Shown in pieces: positions 1-13,203 of a stretch of DNA of 64,000 nt. The notes beneath the pieces are model-generated. The model saw only the letters and a program-made list of their open reading frames with translations. It was not told the origin of the DNA and made no database searches. The DNA comes from Neopestalotiopsis rosae. Taxonomy: Eukaryota > Ascomycota > Sordariomycetes > Amphisphaeriales > Sporocadaceae. The stretch covers positions 315,001-379,000 of the forward strand of contig JALGAS010000013.1 of the NCBI GenBank assembly GCA_023078685.1. The letters are read 5' to 3'. Positions within the stretch are counted from its first letter, which is position 1; every line of letters starts with the position of its first letter. Both the position numbers and the translations under genes were made by a program.

Positions 1-3000
1 AGGTGCATTTTGTGACTATTACACAACCCCGTATACACTATATCAACTTTCTCGTAGATCAAATCAGATAAGCCTAGTGAAACATCAAACATATGCGTCC
101 CGGGAGTTGACAACGGCGATCATTGGATTCACAAACCAGCAGTCAGCTATACCCACCTCATGTGCAGGCCGCTGTAGATATATGGAGTTCAACATGGTAC
201 GTATTGTCGCGCGCCGTGTCTGACTGACTAAGTGACGCAACTTTGTAGCATTCATGAGGGTTTTCTTTATTTTTATTTTAATGAATCGTACTTATTCAAC
301 AGGGTTCAGCTCTTGGATCACAAAAAGATCTCACGACGGAGATGATGAAGGCATCCACATAAGATACCCTTCTAGAAGACCCAAAAGCGGTTCTCCTTTT
401 CGACCTTTTGGGCCGACGCCGCTGTCAGGCAAATTAAGCAGGACGTGGTGAGCATCCGCATTGGGAAACCCTGCCCCAGGTCTTCTAGGGGAGCAGAAGC
501 CGAGCAACCAGGGCTTGTCTCAGATGTGACTGGCATTCCCCAAGAGGTAGCAGCGCCAGAGTGCCATCCCGGGCGGTAGAGTGCCGATGATCACTTCTGT
601 TCCGGAACCCGAATGGGATATTGGCGCTCTTAGCGCATCGCCCCCTAGACGCCACGGGTAATCCAGTGCAACCATGACTATCAACCAAAAGCGGGAGGCT
701 TTTCTGACAAGTCAGGGTCGCTATAGCTTTTGCTGATCCAAGGCTCAGCTTGAGCCTTACGCTCGGATACACGCCAACCCAATTGATCGGTCAGTCAGTT
801 TATTGCAGTATTGTTAAAAACAAATCCGACAACTCGCCGCAGCTCCCGCATTCCCCATATACTGCGAGAGGAATTACAACGAGGAAGAGCCGTGGGACCC
901 AAATGTGAACGCAAGCAAGCAAGCCCAGAAAGAATGCCGCGCACTAGTCAACGTCCGCGCGCGCCGGCAGTCATCACGAATGTGCATGAGTGGCAACAGA
1001 GGGGAGGAGGAAGGGGAGGGAGAAAAAAAAATGAGGCCCAGCATTGGCTCTGCACACTGACTGGGATCGTGCAGGACTACACCCCGGTCGGAAAAGAAGT
1101 GCCACAGCCTGCAGATGCATTTTACTGTGCAGAAAGAGGAGAGCGAGTACTGGGCAGTGGGGGAGCCTGAGAGGCACTGAGAGGAAGAAGGCAAAGGGCG
1201 GGCGGGCCTTGTGACGCTTCGTATCTCCAGTTCCCATACCCAGCACCAGCCAAGCATCACGTCCATCCGCCCTAGGAGGGACCTGGCTTAGTGCTTAATC
1301 AAGGTCGCCGACCTACAACCACAATGGTGGGAATGCACTTCTTGGACCAGGGTGGTATATGTGCTTTTGTCTGCAGCAATCTTGAGGCTGCATACATAAT
1401 TTTATCACGAAAACTCTTGCCTGGCTTCACCTGACAGACTGCCTACCCTGTCTGCACATTTACATACATACCTCTACCTGAGGAGGCATGCAGGCAGGTA
1501 TGCCGGTAGGTATGGATAGCTGAATGTTTCTCATTCTGCCACTCAAAGAACAACCAACCATACCGCCTTTTCGCAATTAGTTGCGAAGTCAAGGGCTACC
1601 TATTCAGAACATCTGCCGTCAATGACCAATAATGCACGCACACAGTATGTATAATTTACATCCACACTTCACGTTTGCGCGTCCTGACCTTGGCGGAAGT
1701 TGGCCTAGCTGGGCGCCGTTCAACGGCTCTCGAGATGTCCGCCCACGCCATGGCGAATTGGATTCGTGGATTTCAGAATAAACATTGGCGCTGACAGCGC
1801 GGCTTGCAGAGCTAAACTGCTACCAACAAGCACTTTTGCTGCAGACCCCTGAGTCGCTGCCAAGGCCAGTGCTGATTCGACCAGTTCAGCTCCTCTCTTC
1901 ACACTCTGCTTTCTCACTGGGCGGGCCTTTTTTCAACGACCCGGTATTCACCAGGCTGCGACTCCAGCATGACTTCTTGGCGTCGTAATACTATAATCCA
2001 CACCCGCTGTGCCGGAGGATCGTGCATACAATCACAACAATGCTGCTGACTGCTGCGGGTCTTGTTCTGCAAGCTCTGATGATTGCGTGCTGGCAGTAGA
2101 AGAATAGGAAATTACAGTCAGAAGTACTCTCGGTACCGCAAGTACCTACTTATCCTGAAAGAAGAAGAGATATGGAAGGGAGAAAATCATCAAAACCGCA
2201 CTGCTCGTGGGCGATGTAGTATTGACTCCTCACACCATGTAAACCAATACGCCGTGGTTGGGGCATTTGTCTCTCGTGGGCGTGTATGACATACATAGTA
2301 CTAGTAGCTGTCTCTTGATATGTTTCCCCTGAGATAATTCGCCGTGATGCCTCCGAGAGTTCCCAGTAAGTCGGTGCTCATGAGGGAATAAGAAGCACTG
2401 ATCAATTTACCCCGGATTTTCATACCAAGTTTCCAATATTGAACTGGTTGGTGGCGTTTACTCAAGTTACGTACCGATCCCAGCACTACGGAGCGTTCCA
2501 TACTATGTATTCTTTCTTCTTTTCTTCGTTTTTTTCGGTGGCTAACGCGAAACCTTCGCCATACTGGGATTTGCGCTCTCCCATTTAGGAATTGATTGGC
2601 AGGGCATCATCAGATAACCATCAGATACTCAGGCGGAATTGTACCATAATCGTGAGTGATTTGCGCTGCAACGGCTGATTTCCCTGACCACCCACGTGTC
2701 GTTGAGCATCTCTCGACCAGGCTCCCTTAACCTGATGGCAACAGCCCGTGCTCCTGGCTCCCGCATTCGGCACGCTGCTTGCCAAGCTACCTCTCTTATT
2801 CTCTCGTCAGCGTACCTACGAAGTTCCCATGTGAGAGTCGGATAGGGTCCCTGTCATCATGTTCGGACCTCTAATCACTCAAGAGCCACCAGGAAGCAAA
2901 GCCGGGCTTGCTAGGGAAGAATTGGTTGGTGGACCACTACTTGCTGCGTGTGTGCCGCTCATGTATTGGGCCTGCTGCAGCTTATTGCTCGGAATTCGAG

Positions 3001-6000
3001 AAAAGGAATTCCGCAACGCTAGCTACGCAGCACAATTCGTAGTTCAGATGGTTTCCAGACTGTGGCGTTGGCCCGCTGGCTGGGCTGGGAAGCGCGAACG
3101 AACAGTCTTGGTCATGTCGGAGGAATTTCCGCAGACCATCAGTTTGCCATTTGAACATTAAATTGAGTAAGTTTTCTCACGGACCACTAGAAGAGACGCC
3201 AAAGCAAGCGCCATGCCCAGGCCAGGCACCAAGACAAGACTGTCTCCAGGCTTTTGCTAGTCGAAGCTGAGCAGCAGGGACCACCACTAGTCGAAAAAGA
3301 CCATCCATGACTCGGCCTTGCAGAGATGGCAAAACACATGCCCGACCTAAAAGGGAAATAGAAGGAAATAATAGTGAAGACACCAAGAATTATAGCCTCC
3401 CGTTCGACCAAGGAAACCCGTCGCCCTCCATGCCAACACTAGAAACGTTGGAACTAAGAACGCAAGCCGGACCAGACGCTTAGGCCCCAAAAGTACCCTT
3501 GTGGTTTTCTTCTAGTCAGTATTCTAGTGAAATAGTAATGGCAGTAGCGCAAGTTTTGCCATCGTGCCTCGCGTGCTATCTGTCGAAACAAACCTTTTCC
3601 CCTTCTTTGCCACTGCGCTATACTCCCCAGTCTTGAAGTTCCATAGAGGCTAAGGGAGGTGGAGACCGAGGGGACAGGATAATAGTAGTAAGTTGAAGTC
3701 CATTCTGCATGCGAGATGCACTAGTCTACCATCATCAGAAGAAGACTCTAAGTTTCAGGAATGTCGTGCTCAGGGGAACCCCAGGAGACAGAGCCATGGA
3801 CATCTTCCTGGCTACACATGTGACTTGGCGCGGAATCGTCGGAGAGCCGGATGAGCCCCTCCAAGGGCATCCCCCAGAGAGCCAAAAGAGCCAAAAAAAA
3901 GAGCGTTGAGGCTTACGAAAGACGACCCAAACTAAGATCCAATCGGACGACCAAGATGACAGACTCGCCTTGTACACACAGCACAGTAGGAAGATATTCA
4001 AGAACGACACAGGGGATCTTGCCTTGTGCTTGCTAAAGTTGGCATTTCCCGGATGTGTCGGGGTGAGACTTTTTGAAATCTTAGAAAAAAAGAACTGTAT
4101 GTACTGCCTTTGACAAAGGTACCCGGGTATGATGTGGTGGGAAATCTTTTCAGTCAGCATCATTCCAGAATTACCCGGATTGCCAAGGTCATAAGCATTC
4201 CAACTGCCGAGGGAGGTGAGAAGAAGGAGTATCTGAGCCACCGGCGTCGTCGGTAATCACAAGTCAAGGAGTGAGATGATAAAAAAAAACCCCAAAAGAA
4301 AACTAGATGCTATGATAATGACAAGTAATTCGATGGAGAAAGTCTTCTTGATAAGGTATCCGCGAATATGGCGGTCGAAGGGAGAGGGGAGAGGCCTCGC
4401 ACGGTGTGCTAAAAGGTCCCCTTCATGAGCTCTTTTCTTTTTCTTCTTCTTACTCTCTCGGATCCTTCTCGATCCCCCAAGTGATAAGTGAAGAGATAGG
4501 GGACCTACGAGCTTTGTTCCTGCCTTCTCGGCGATGCCTTTTGGGGGTAGGAAGAGAGTGGCAGTGTCGAAATCCTGCAGGACCCCAGAAGTACCAGATT
4601 CCATCAGAATCCCAGGCCGTTGACACAAAACCGTCCTGAGTTACCGTCATTACATGCGTGGTGACAGTAGTACTAAAGTTTTGCTTGATTGAAGTAACAT
4701 CAAACCCATCATGTCAAGAAACCACTATCCTAGGGTGCTATATAAAATAGTAGTCCTTTAGTATAACGACGTAACAGAAGCTTGTTTGGTGATCGTCAGG
4801 TCGGCAGAAAGGGATCTGCGGTATCGTTGGTATTCCAGGGGAAAAGAGAGGAGGGAGAGGGTAAAAAAAAGGTGCGCACCCCGACGATCTCTCTCCCGAC
4901 AGTACGGCTAAGCTAGAAGGTGGCCTTGCGGGAGTGAATCTTGCAGATCAGCGTTTCTTTTCTTTTTAATGAAAGAAATGAATGTTCCAGTAATGAATGA
5001 ATAACAAGAAACATTAAAAAGCAATGCCGAAAATAAATAATAATATTTCAGTGAAAGAAAGCAAACGCTGACATTTATCGTCATTTGCTTACTCTACCGC
5101 CTTTGAGATGACCCCGAATCAAAGACTTTTCAACTTGTCAGCCTGCCTTGCGAAACGTGCATTGTTCTTTTTTCTCTCCTTGCAGCTTACACCACCGGCT
5201 TTCCTCGTCTCTCTGGCTCTTGCTCTGGAGGCCGCCCCTTATGACGCAAAAGGCGGATCCGCCATAATTTAGACGTTGCCGTGCCTCTCTCTCGTTTCAT
5301 GATTGTCCCCCGAGTCGTCGAAGTTGTCAAGCAAGAAACGACGCGGGAAACCTTGTTCTTTGCTTACCTACCAAGTTTGCAAACGTGAGCCCGGATCAAT
5401 GGGTGAGCAGTTTTGGGTGGGAACCGGAGGGGGGACGAACGACTCTCAATGACCGAGAACCGTCGTTTGAGATTACAATTAAGCATAACTTGATAGAGCC
5501 TCTGAGATAGAGAGACATTTATTTTGAGTAAGACTTACTTGATGAAAATCCTTTTTGCAAGGACAAAGTATACTTGAAGCCGATGGACTATTCCTGGTTA
5601 CCATGAATGGTTGTAATAGAACAGTTCTCTCAATATACTACCTCGGTATATCGAGTTTGTGTATCAAGCCGCGGTCAGGAGCTGCCGGGCCACCGGATCA
5701 TGACTTTTTGGGTATCCCAATATACGGGGTTCTTAGGCAAAGTGAGAGGGCTTATAGCGAAATTCGCTCGATTCTCGGACCTCAAAACCACGAGACCAAC
5801 TTGTTCGGTGGTGCCGCACACTCGGCCATCACATTCAGGGTGGAGGGCTGTGAGGGGAGTGTTACCTGGATCATATTTCAACAAAAGGAATCAATGATTG
5901 ATTCTGTTGCTGTCATGGGCAAAGTATCACGGAGTGCTATGTACAATAACCCAGAGACTGGGCCTCGTCAAAGTTCACGTCCTATATGGACATCAAATAT

Positions 6001-6952
6001 CTACATCATACTGCTGATGCAGTTGGTGCAACCATGATTGAGAAGTCAGTTGAACCAGAATGGTACCATGAGCGCATCACGGATGGCTTACAAACGATCA
6101 TTTGGTTGCTTGTTGACGAGCATGAACCCACTGCTCGGTCCATTGCCTATCCTTGTTGTGCTACAATGTGATATAAAGAAGTGATTGGAAGCACCCACGT
6201 ATTAAAACATGTGAACACGGACAATATCCACGAAATACGAAATTTCACCTTGTTTAGGCCTGCTATTACAATATGGCAAGCAGAAACTCTACAGTGGACT
6301 GTAAATCGAAGCAAAAGGACAATGTTCCAAAGAGACAGCAAGAAATCGAGCATTGCACACTCGTCCGGATATTGAGCGTGAGCCATGGAAAGACATGGCA
6401 TCGTGTGGTTGGAGTTGATAGACATCTATCACCAGTTTGTCATGGAGACTGCACAACCAAAAGGCATCATCTGGGACGCCGTGGCTTATAACTTGCTGGT
6501 CGCTTAAGCTTTACATGTTCATAAGGAGATCTGTAACACAATGACTTCTCAAGTGCCAGCCAGTTCGTAGACTCGTCCATGAAGTACCAAGTCATGCTTT
6601 CTTCTTCTTTCCCCCCTTCTTGTTTTCGTGAAAATGATAGCACGGAATTTTGACAGATTTCTATAACGAACCAAGACGCATAAGACATTCGCCATTACGA
6701 CTGACACGCCATACCATAGTGGAATTGAAATCATTTTTTATTCGTTGAACCCAATGAACTGTACTACACCAAGCCAGTACATTTATGACAACAAAACACA
6801 GGCCCGATATGACCCAAACTCCTGCTCAACTACCCTCTTTAGCCCGCCGGATTTACAATATTTGTAGCACTCTGGTGCCCCAAGTTGATTTCAATCGATT
6901 CCGCAAGTTGAACTTCAATCGCCTTTTATCTACATACAGTTGTTTCCAATAA
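1..6952. other. Gene-poor region at left edge
   Basis: I find no reading frame here with a recognisable domain, plausible start and splice pattern. The open frames are short, overlap one another on both strands, and several begin at non-ATG codons. The longest, 5555-6037 (+), opens at TTG and overlaps a second open frame at 5607-5897. The stretch holds AT-rich patches near 4960-5060, purine runs near 1010-1030 and 4860-4870, and a TACCT/AGGTA-rich patch at about 1453-1515. A gene made of several short exons could be missed. Confidence 0.5.
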
Positions 6953-9900
6953 TTACAGTACAATCGCTAGCTCGGGTCGGTCGATGCCATCGTCCGTCAG
7001 GTTTGGATAGTACGGGACCATGGCGTCAGCTGCCTGCACGTATGCGTCATTGTACAATCTCCAATATGGAGTTCGCACCCTCCGAGCAGGGTGAAACAGA
7101 CCTGCCCAAACATAATTCATGACCAAGCCAGGACCAACGGCCATGCGGATAGCCTCGATCGCCTCAATGATGCGATCAATAACGTGTGGTGATGTTTCAA
7201 AGAGGTTGGGATACAGTAAGTTGAGAAGATGGACCATGGCGTCCTCGCAGCCCAGACCGACTACTCCAAGTGCGATATGCTTGACAACAGATGCCGCCGT
7301 CTGTCTGTGTACTTGATCGCGATCGATCAAAGCGTCTTCGAGTAGTGGCGTCACGGCATAGACATAGTCCTTCGCCATCTCACCAATGTACTCGAAGAGG
7401 AAGGACAGCGACTTGAGAACACCGTTTTGAACATTGAGCTCGGGCACACGGTATTCGTTCATGAGGGCTGGCAATACAGTGAACGGTGCACAAGTTTCTG
7501 CGACGATACCAATGGCGACAGCGGTACAAACACGAGATTGACGCTCTTGGACACGTAAGTTGTTAAGGAGTGTTGCCAGGACATCCTGAGGTCCTATAGC
7601 CTTGGCAATGAAACCAAATGTGTTGTTGGCAGCTCTTCGAATGCCCTTCTTGTGAGCCTTGAGCATGTCAAGCAGCTCAAAGCAAATGCGCATCCACTCG
7701 CGAGCATTGACACTTTCCGGTCCACGATCTGCGATACGCCCAACAAGGTCGATGGTGTTCTCCTGCACCTTTTCGTGTCGATTTCGCAGGATCGGAGTCA
7801 AACGGGGGAGTAAATCCTTGATCGGCGGTTGCATCTGGCTGATACCAACTACTGTGACGATCGAACGCAGGGCACCTAGAATGGATCCTAGCACTTCCGG
7901 ATATTCCTCACCAAGGTATTCGTAAAGAACCACACCGAGCTTGCCCATGAGTGCGTCCTCGCCACACTGCTTCATGACCATAGCAATACGCGAGATGAGG
8001 TCAGCAGCCTGTTGTCGAACGGTGGCTGACTTGTTGTTGAGACGCCACAGGATAGTACTGACGATCTGGGGCAGGTATGGCTTGCAACGGGATCCCAAAG
8101 CATTGACGACGGTGCCGAAACCGTTCAGCATGATAACGTCTTCTACGCCCTGCTCCTGGAAAGCATGGAGAATACCATCGATGAGGCGCTCTTCCAATCT
8201 TTCTCCGATATCCGCCGCACCCAGACTAGCCACCACTTTTTCGACCGTCTCGACAGTCATCTTTCGATACGCCTCGGACTCATCCTTGAGATTGCCGACA
8301 ATACGCTCGACAATCTCACTGACTCCAACCTTCTGAGCAATGTCGACCGTCGTCTCCACCACCTGCCGGTAGTTTCTCTTGTCCAGAGCCATACGGCGTA
8401 CCCAGAAGCTCTTGAAAAACTCATCCAGCACATGTTCCTTGAGATACCCCGCTGTCACACCTTCGGTGCCAGCACACTGGGATACCACTTTCAAAACAAC
8501 CTTTTTCATTTCCTCGTCCGGCGAGGAGAATTCTCTGAGAAGAATCTCCATGATCTGGCTGGTGTAATAATTGGCGTAATCTTCGTCCATAAGAGGAATG
8601 ATGTAACCAACGGCCTTCAAGAAACCAGCAAGACCCTTGCCTCGCTGCTTTCTAGCACCAGTCCAGAGAGGGTTGAGGATGTCATCAAAGCTCTCAATAC
8701 CATATGGATTTGATGCTTCTGCTAGAGCTGCAATCGCCAAACTGGTCACTGTTCGGACCTTAGTCTGCTCATCGTTCAGATTAGGCCCAATACAGTCTAC
8801 CAGACCCTTGAGATGAGGGAGAACAGCGCAACCCATCAGAATTGGGATTTGTTGTACAATCTTGACACCGGTGTGTCGAGCTTGCCATGATTTCTTGCTG
8901 CGGCATACAGCTCGGAGGAAAGGCAGCAGAGCTGGAATGCCGAGGGCTGATGCGACAACAGCGAAAGCACGCGCTGTTGTGTTTCGCACATACTCGTCAA
9001 CATGGTCGATATCTGGCCTCATGGTACTGATCATGGTTGCCAAACCAGCCGCTTTACTGAGGTTAGAGATAATTTCACGACCCTCAACTCGGGCGTAGTA
9101 GTCTTGGTCGATCAAAAGAGGCTCGATGACGACCAAAATCTTGTGTACATAAGGACGCACCATATCATCTAGTTTGTAGAGAATACGGTCGATGACCTTG
9201 ACGAGCAAATGGCGTTCCTGGTCTTCAAGAGTCTTTTCCATGAGCAGGGGCAAGATTTGGTTAAACAGAGGTCCGGCACCAAAATTGCGTGCATTGTCGG
9301 TCAGCTGCCTGAGAGCAGTCTTACGCATTGGTGGAGTTCCGTTCTTGACCTTGAGAAGAAGCCTCATGATCTTCCGCTCCTTGAGCTCTTCGACACTCAG
9401 AGCATCTTCATCTGAGCCATCGGTAAGCTTGCCGAAGTAGGCCATATCTTCAGGCTTGAAGAATTGAAGATCACCAACACCTGGGATTTCCTTTGGCATG
9501 GGAGCACCACCCAGTCTAACACTATCTGGGTCCTGCATCATGAAGCCACTCGTAGGTACAGGAGTGGCAGCCACCCTATGGGTGGGTGCTCGAACGGGCG
9601 CATAGCCGGGAGGTGGCGTGAGGATCTGGTAGCCATCGTCAGGTCCCGGTAGCAACTCGTCCAATTCCTCATCACTGATAGGGGCATTCGGTCCAGAGAT
9701 ATCGGTTCCAAACGATGGCACAGGCCCTCCAATGGCAGAGGTGTGCATAGGTGTAACGAGACCACTAGCGCCCATCGGTGTGGCAGTAGGTGCTTGATCC
9801 CAGCGGGATCGCTTCTTGCCAGCGTCAGCTGCTCCAGGAGCAGCCAGAGAGGGAGCCTGGTCCCATCGAGATCGCTTCTTTCCCGCATCACCAGCCTCTG

Positions 9901-10615
9901 GTTCATCGACGGCCGTGGACGAGACATCCCATCTCTTCTTTCTCTTACGGCCAGCAATCACGGCTTCGGTCGATCCAGCTTCGGCGTTCTCCTTGTCACC
10001 ATTCTGAAGGGTGGCGTCGTGCTCGCCGTTTGTATCTTCGCCCTCCTGTCGCTTCGCTGCGATGGCCCGTTGAACTCTTTCCTCCTCCCGTTCAAGTTCT
10101 CGCCGTTCCATAATCTCCTTGTAGGTTTCGCCATCGTCAGCTGCGCCAGCTTGGCGATTGGCAGCAAAGGCATCAGCGCGGGTCGGGGTGAGGACACGGT
10201 CAAAGCGCCGCTTCTGATAGTCCGTTTCGCGGTCGGCGATTCGAGTGCTCCTCTCTCCACGGCCTGCAAAAGGATCATCTTCCTCAACTCCGTGGCCGCG
10301 CGCGAACTCGTCAATCTGAGACTGCGTAGCTGTGTACTGGCCAACTAGTCTCCGCGAGTTGTCGGCATCGGCGTCTGCCATCTCTTCATCGCCATTCTCT
10401 CCATCGGCAGGGATCGAGGTGAGATATCCGGAATACTTGTCACCTCCATCGCGTGAGTAGAGATCGGTGTCGAAGGAGTCCGTCAACTTGGCCTTGGTGG
10501 ACGTGTCGGATCGCTGGTTGCTAGGGTCGAAGGTACGCGACCCCTTCTTGGCAGCTGCGGCAGCATTGCGCTCTTGCTGGAGCTTTCTGATCGTCTCAAA
10601 GTCAGCGTCCGACAT
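6953..10615 (-). CDS. hsh155: Splicing factor 3b subunit 1 (U2 snRNP, SF3B1/Hsh155)
   Basis: Single uninterrupted frame of 1220 aa. SF3b1 is the HEAT-repeat scaffold of the SF3b complex in U2 snRNP; it clamps the intron branch-site helix in the nucleus. The N-terminal third is disordered and charged and carries the RWD repeats (KKRWDVSS, then two copies of [10 protein letters not shown]) that in the family bind U2AF-homology-motif proteins. The remainder, from about residue 400, is continuous HEAT repeats and closely matches the human protein as I know it, including the segments with the human hotspot residues (ARHTGVK for H662/K666 and DEQTKVRT for K700). The C-terminus ends RPELAIVL, equivalent to the usual YELDYIL-like tail. 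The ATG gives the family-typical MSDADFETI start. It lacks introns despite its length. The tRNA-Lys gene lies 433 bp beyond its start. Identity is secure. Confidence 0.97.
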   Translation of the reverse strand: MSDADFETIRKLQQERNAAAAAKKGSRTFDPSNQRSDTSTKAKLTDSFDTDLYSRDGGDKYSGYLTSIPADGENGDEEMADADADNSRRLVGQYTATQSQIDEFARGHGVEEDDPFAGRGERSTRIADRETDYQKRRFDRVLTPTRADAFAANRQAGAADDGETYKEIMERRELEREEERVQRAIAAKRQEGEDTNGEHDATLQNGDKENAEAGSTEAVIAGRKRKKRWDVSSTAVDEPEAGDAGKKRSRWDQAPSLAAPGAADAGKKRSRWDQAPTATPMGASGLVTPMHTSAIGGPVPSFGTDISGPNAPISDEELDELLPGPDDGYQILTPPPGYAPVRAPTHRVAATPVPTSGFMMQDPDSVRLGGAPMPKEIPGVGDLQFFKPEDMAYFGKLTDGSDEDALSVEELKERKIMRLLLKVKNGTPPMRKTALRQLTDNARNFGAGPLFNQILPLLMEKTLEDQERHLLVKVIDRILYKLDDMVRPYVHKILVVIEPLLIDQDYYARVEGREIISNLSKAAGLATMISTMRPDIDHVDEYVRNTTARAFAVVASALGIPALLPFLRAVCRSKKSWQARHTGVKIVQQIPILMGCAVLPHLKGLVDCIGPNLNDEQTKVRTVTSLAIAALAEASNPYGIESFDDILNPLWTGARKQRGKGLAGFLKAVGYIIPLMDEDYANYYTSQIMEILLREFSSPDEEMKKVVLKVVSQCAGTEGVTAGYLKEHVLDEFFKSFWVRRMALDKRNYRQVVETTVDIAQKVGVSEIVERIVGNLKDESEAYRKMTVETVEKVVASLGAADIGERLEERLIDGILHAFQEQGVEDVIMLNGFGTVVNALGSRCKPYLPQIVSTILWRLNNKSATVRQQAADLISRIAMVMKQCGEDALMGKLGVVLYEYLGEEYPEVLGSILGALRSIVTVVGISQMQPPIKDLLPRLTPILRNRHEKVQENTIDLVGRIADRGPESVNAREWMRICFELLDMLKAHKKGIRRAANNTFGFIAKAIGPQDVLATLLNNLRVQERQSRVCTAVAIGIVAETCAPFTVLPALMNEYRVPELNVQNGVLKSLSFLFEYIGEMAKDYVYAVTPLLEDALIDRDQVHRQTAASVVKHIALGVVGLGCEDAMVHLLNLLYPNLFETSPHVIDRIIEAIEAIRMAVGPGLVMNYVWAGLFHPARRVRTPYWRLYNDAYVQAADAMVPYYPNLTDDGIDRPELAIVL

Positions 10616-11048
10616 GATGGAAAATTAGCCACCGTCTGTCATGACCTTTTTTAATGTCCCGTTGATGGATGTTTGTGCTTGCGCGCGATGCGAAATGAGC
10701 TTTGTAGTGAGTTGAGGTTGTTCCAATGCTTTGCTTCAAGAAATTGTACCTCTGCCTGGCTAGCCCATATTACGTTAGCACATTTTAGACGTGGCGGGTA
10801 ATGGAGGCGATTGGCGCTTAGTCACTGTAAAAAGGTGGAACACCTGCGGACGACTGTATGAAGTGAGAGCTGCAAATCCGCCAATATCAACAGCATCCAG
10901 ATCCAAGAGGGCCAGAGCAAAGGGGAAAAATGACAATAACTATTTACTTTCAGCCACCCAGATAAGACAAGAGCACAATCACAGTGTGAAAATATATCAA
11001 AAAGAGAGTTTGCAATTTGTTCTATTGAATAGAACGCATTGGGAATTG
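10616..11048. other. Upstream region of SF3b1
   Basis: A stretch of 433 bp between the SF3b1 start codon and the 3' end of the tRNA-Lys gene. It presumably holds the SF3b1 promoter and 5' UTR. I see no TATA box, no further gene and no repeat. Confidence 0.4.
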
Positions 11049-11121
11049 AGCCCAATGCGGGGGTCGAACCCGCAGCCTTGAGATTAAGAGTCTCACGCTC
11101 TACCGATTGAGCTAACCGGGC
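11049..11121 (-). tRNA. tRNA-Lys (anticodon CTT)
   Basis: On the minus strand the 73-nt sequence folds as a full cloverleaf. The acceptor stem is GCCCGGT pairing with ATTGGGC (two G-U pairs) followed by discriminator T. The D arm is AGCTCAATCGGTAGAGC, with a good box A (TTAGCTCAATCGG). The anticodon stem is TGAGA/TCTCA around the loop CTCTTAA, so the anticodon is CTT, decoding AAG as lysine. The T arm is GCGGG-TTCGACC-CCCGC, with a good box B. There is no intron and no encoded CCA, as expected for a eukaryotic nuclear tRNA. It sits between SF3b1 and ARPC2. Confidence 0.96.
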
Positions 11122-11560
11122 CGACGACGAGGTCGGTGATGATGCATGCCAGTGGATCGCTGACTTGCTGGATGTTGAAAACTTGTCATGTAATTACGTC
11201 TCATTTAGACATGCAAAATTTGCTTGACTAGCAAGGGACAGCTTGAAACTATTATGGTGGCCCACGACATCTTTTCTCTAGTGACACTTGACTCAGCACA
11301 TACACTGCAATTACGCAGTATCCAGTATGGCCTCTATGAAAAAACAGCAAATAGGAGCAAGTATATCCCGAGCGAGGAACAATAACCCTATCTTGGTAGC
11401 ATTGAGCTAGCAGCTCGCAAATGCCGTCGGGAAGATAGACGATGCAGTGACATGGGGAAACACCATAATGGTTCGCTTTTTGGTTGTTTTATTTGTTTCG
11501 ATATGTGGCTTCTTGCTGCTTCGAACCATACCATGCGGCGTGGGCTGATCCAGTAATTGA
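11122..11560. other. Intergenic, tRNA-Lys 5' flank and ARPC2 3' flank
   Basis: A stretch of 439 bp with no ORF of note. It should contain the 3' UTR of ARPC2, which ends at 11561 on the minus strand, and the upstream flank of the tRNA. I see no repeat or other RNA gene. Confidence 0.4.
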
Positions 11561-12780
11561 TTATGCCGCTGAAACCTTGAAGGTTCGTCCACTTGCCGTC
11601 TTTCTCTCCTTCTCCTCGTTCTCTGGTCTGGCCCGTCGCAAAACTGTACTCATTAGCCAACGCCAGCGCACGCTTGACGAGGTGACACTTACCCTGGAGG
11701 AAGTCTGCAGTTCTCCGTCGCATACGCGAGTGGATATACGCCTGCCATTCATTAGACTGCTATTTCTCCACATCAGCGAGCGGGTGGGCCCCTTCCTTAC
11801 CTTTGATGCTTTAATGTGGTAGTGGAAGTAGTCGCGGAACGTCTGGATGTGGGAGATGACATCGGGCATACGTTGCGGCGTCAAGTGACGAGGGAATAGG
11901 ACTAGAACAGTTAGCGAAGCTACACGCCGAACCTCCCAAGTGTGCATACCAAAGGTAACGTAGCCAACCTCGCCTTCAGTGCTGGGCTTCACGCCAGGAA
12001 CTCCTTGCAGTTCCAGAGGCGGGTCGTTTCTAAACAGCACTTGCGGTGCGTTTTGAATCGCTCTTCTTCGCGCATCGACAAACTCTTGGATGAAGACCTT
12101 GCCAAAGATACGATCTGTCTCCTCGCGGAAGATAGTACTGAAAATCACTGTCACACGATCGTGGCTAGCCTTAACATAGATGGCTTCCTCCTCACGGTAG
12201 TGAATTGCCATGACATCGCCGCCCTCCCGAACGCCTTGTGGTGCTTCTTCCGAGGTGTATTTGGATGCCTCCTCCTTGAGCTTGTAGTATTCCTCATAGG
12301 CGGCTTCGAAAGGGGCGGCCATGGCATTGCGCTTCAACAGCGAGATCTTCTTGACTAGTTCATCGCGCTCCTCTGTACAGGGTCAGCAGAGTGTCAGCAT
12401 TTATTGAACTCGCGGACTTGCCTTTCTCAGCTGGCAGGTTCTCTAGGTCGACCAAGATGGAAAAGTCGTAGCCAGGCTCGGGGGGAACAACATATTGGCC
12501 GTATTCGCGATTGAGCACTTGTTCTGCGCCATAGTTGACTAATTCCTTAAAGCATCGGATGTTGATGGAGACCAGTATCTTGGTCTTTGCTTCCGGGGTC
12601 GAGATGTGAAATGTGACGCCGTCGAAGTCGGATACAGTCTGATCAATGGAGACAGGGGGAGCTCTAAATCAAGTCATTAGCAAGCGGCATGCAGTTGCGA
12701 CAGCAGACCTCGTCTCACCCAGAGAATCTCTCAGTCAGCACCGACTGCAGAAGAACGTTCTGGTAGTCGAGCAGAAGCAT
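11561..12780 (-). CDS. arc35: Actin-related protein 2/3 complex subunit 2 (ARPC2/p34)
   Basis: Five exons on the minus strand: 12719-12780, 12422-12663, 11801-12372, 11693-11741 and 11561-11643. The joins give 1008 nt, 335 aa, near the usual ARPC2 length. The start MLLLDYQNVLLQSVLTERFS and the segment YDYSILVDLENLP are hallmarks of the family. The C-terminal coiled part ([37 protein letters not shown]) is recovered only when the last two introns are removed. ARPC2 and ARPC4 form the core of the Arp2/3 complex, contact the mother actin filament and nucleate branched actin at endocytic patches. Three introns have normal GT-AG ends. Intron 2 (12373-12421) starts with GCAAGT and is a GC-AG intron, because no GT donor restores the frame. 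The gene is divergent from Utp12. Confidence 0.95.
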
Positions 12781-13203
12781 TTTGACTTGACGTGCTCCGG
12801 CTGTTGTGCTGTTATCGATGTGTCAATGTTGTAGTTGCAATTGAAGGTGCCTGGATTGGTGGGGCTGGTGATGCTCGACGCTGCTCCTGATGCTCGCTCA
12901 CCTCACTGGCAACCCGCTTACGTCGCCAAGGTAGGCACTCGGGTAGCAATACGTAGGGGATTGGGGGGTCGCAGCTCGTCGGCCGCCCGAACATTCACCG
13001 GGCTTGTTCAGTTCAAAGGGGGGAAGGGAAGAGCGCGGGGCAACTCAAGCTCTTGCGGCTAGTCCCTCCTGGCCCGTGCCTAGAAAAAAGTCCGATAAGA
13101 GTCTCTTATCGGCGCTCTTACAGAAAAAAAAGTTCGCGATGCTTTTTGTAGGTCGACTTACAAGCAACAAAGTTTGTCGCGTAAGAGACTTGACTTTGCC
13201 AAT
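12781..13203. promoter_or_regulatory. Shared divergent promoter of ARPC2 and Utp12
   Basis: This 423-bp interval separates two genes transcribed away from each other, so it should carry both promoters and 5' UTRs. I see a nearby repeat of the word CTCTTA (within agtctcttatcgg and gctcttacag, about 13100-13122), an A-tract at about 13123-13131, and no TATA box close to either start codon. The regulatory role is inferred from gene arrangement only. Confidence 0.5.

Noticed and set aside
3735..4241. Minus-strand open frame of 168 codons
   Set aside because: Composition is erratic, with no domain; the plus strand in the same place is also open. No splice structure supports it.
5555..6037. Open frame of 160 codons on the plus strand
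   Set aside because: It opens at TTG, overlaps a second open frame of similar quality, and shows no domain or conserved-looking segment.
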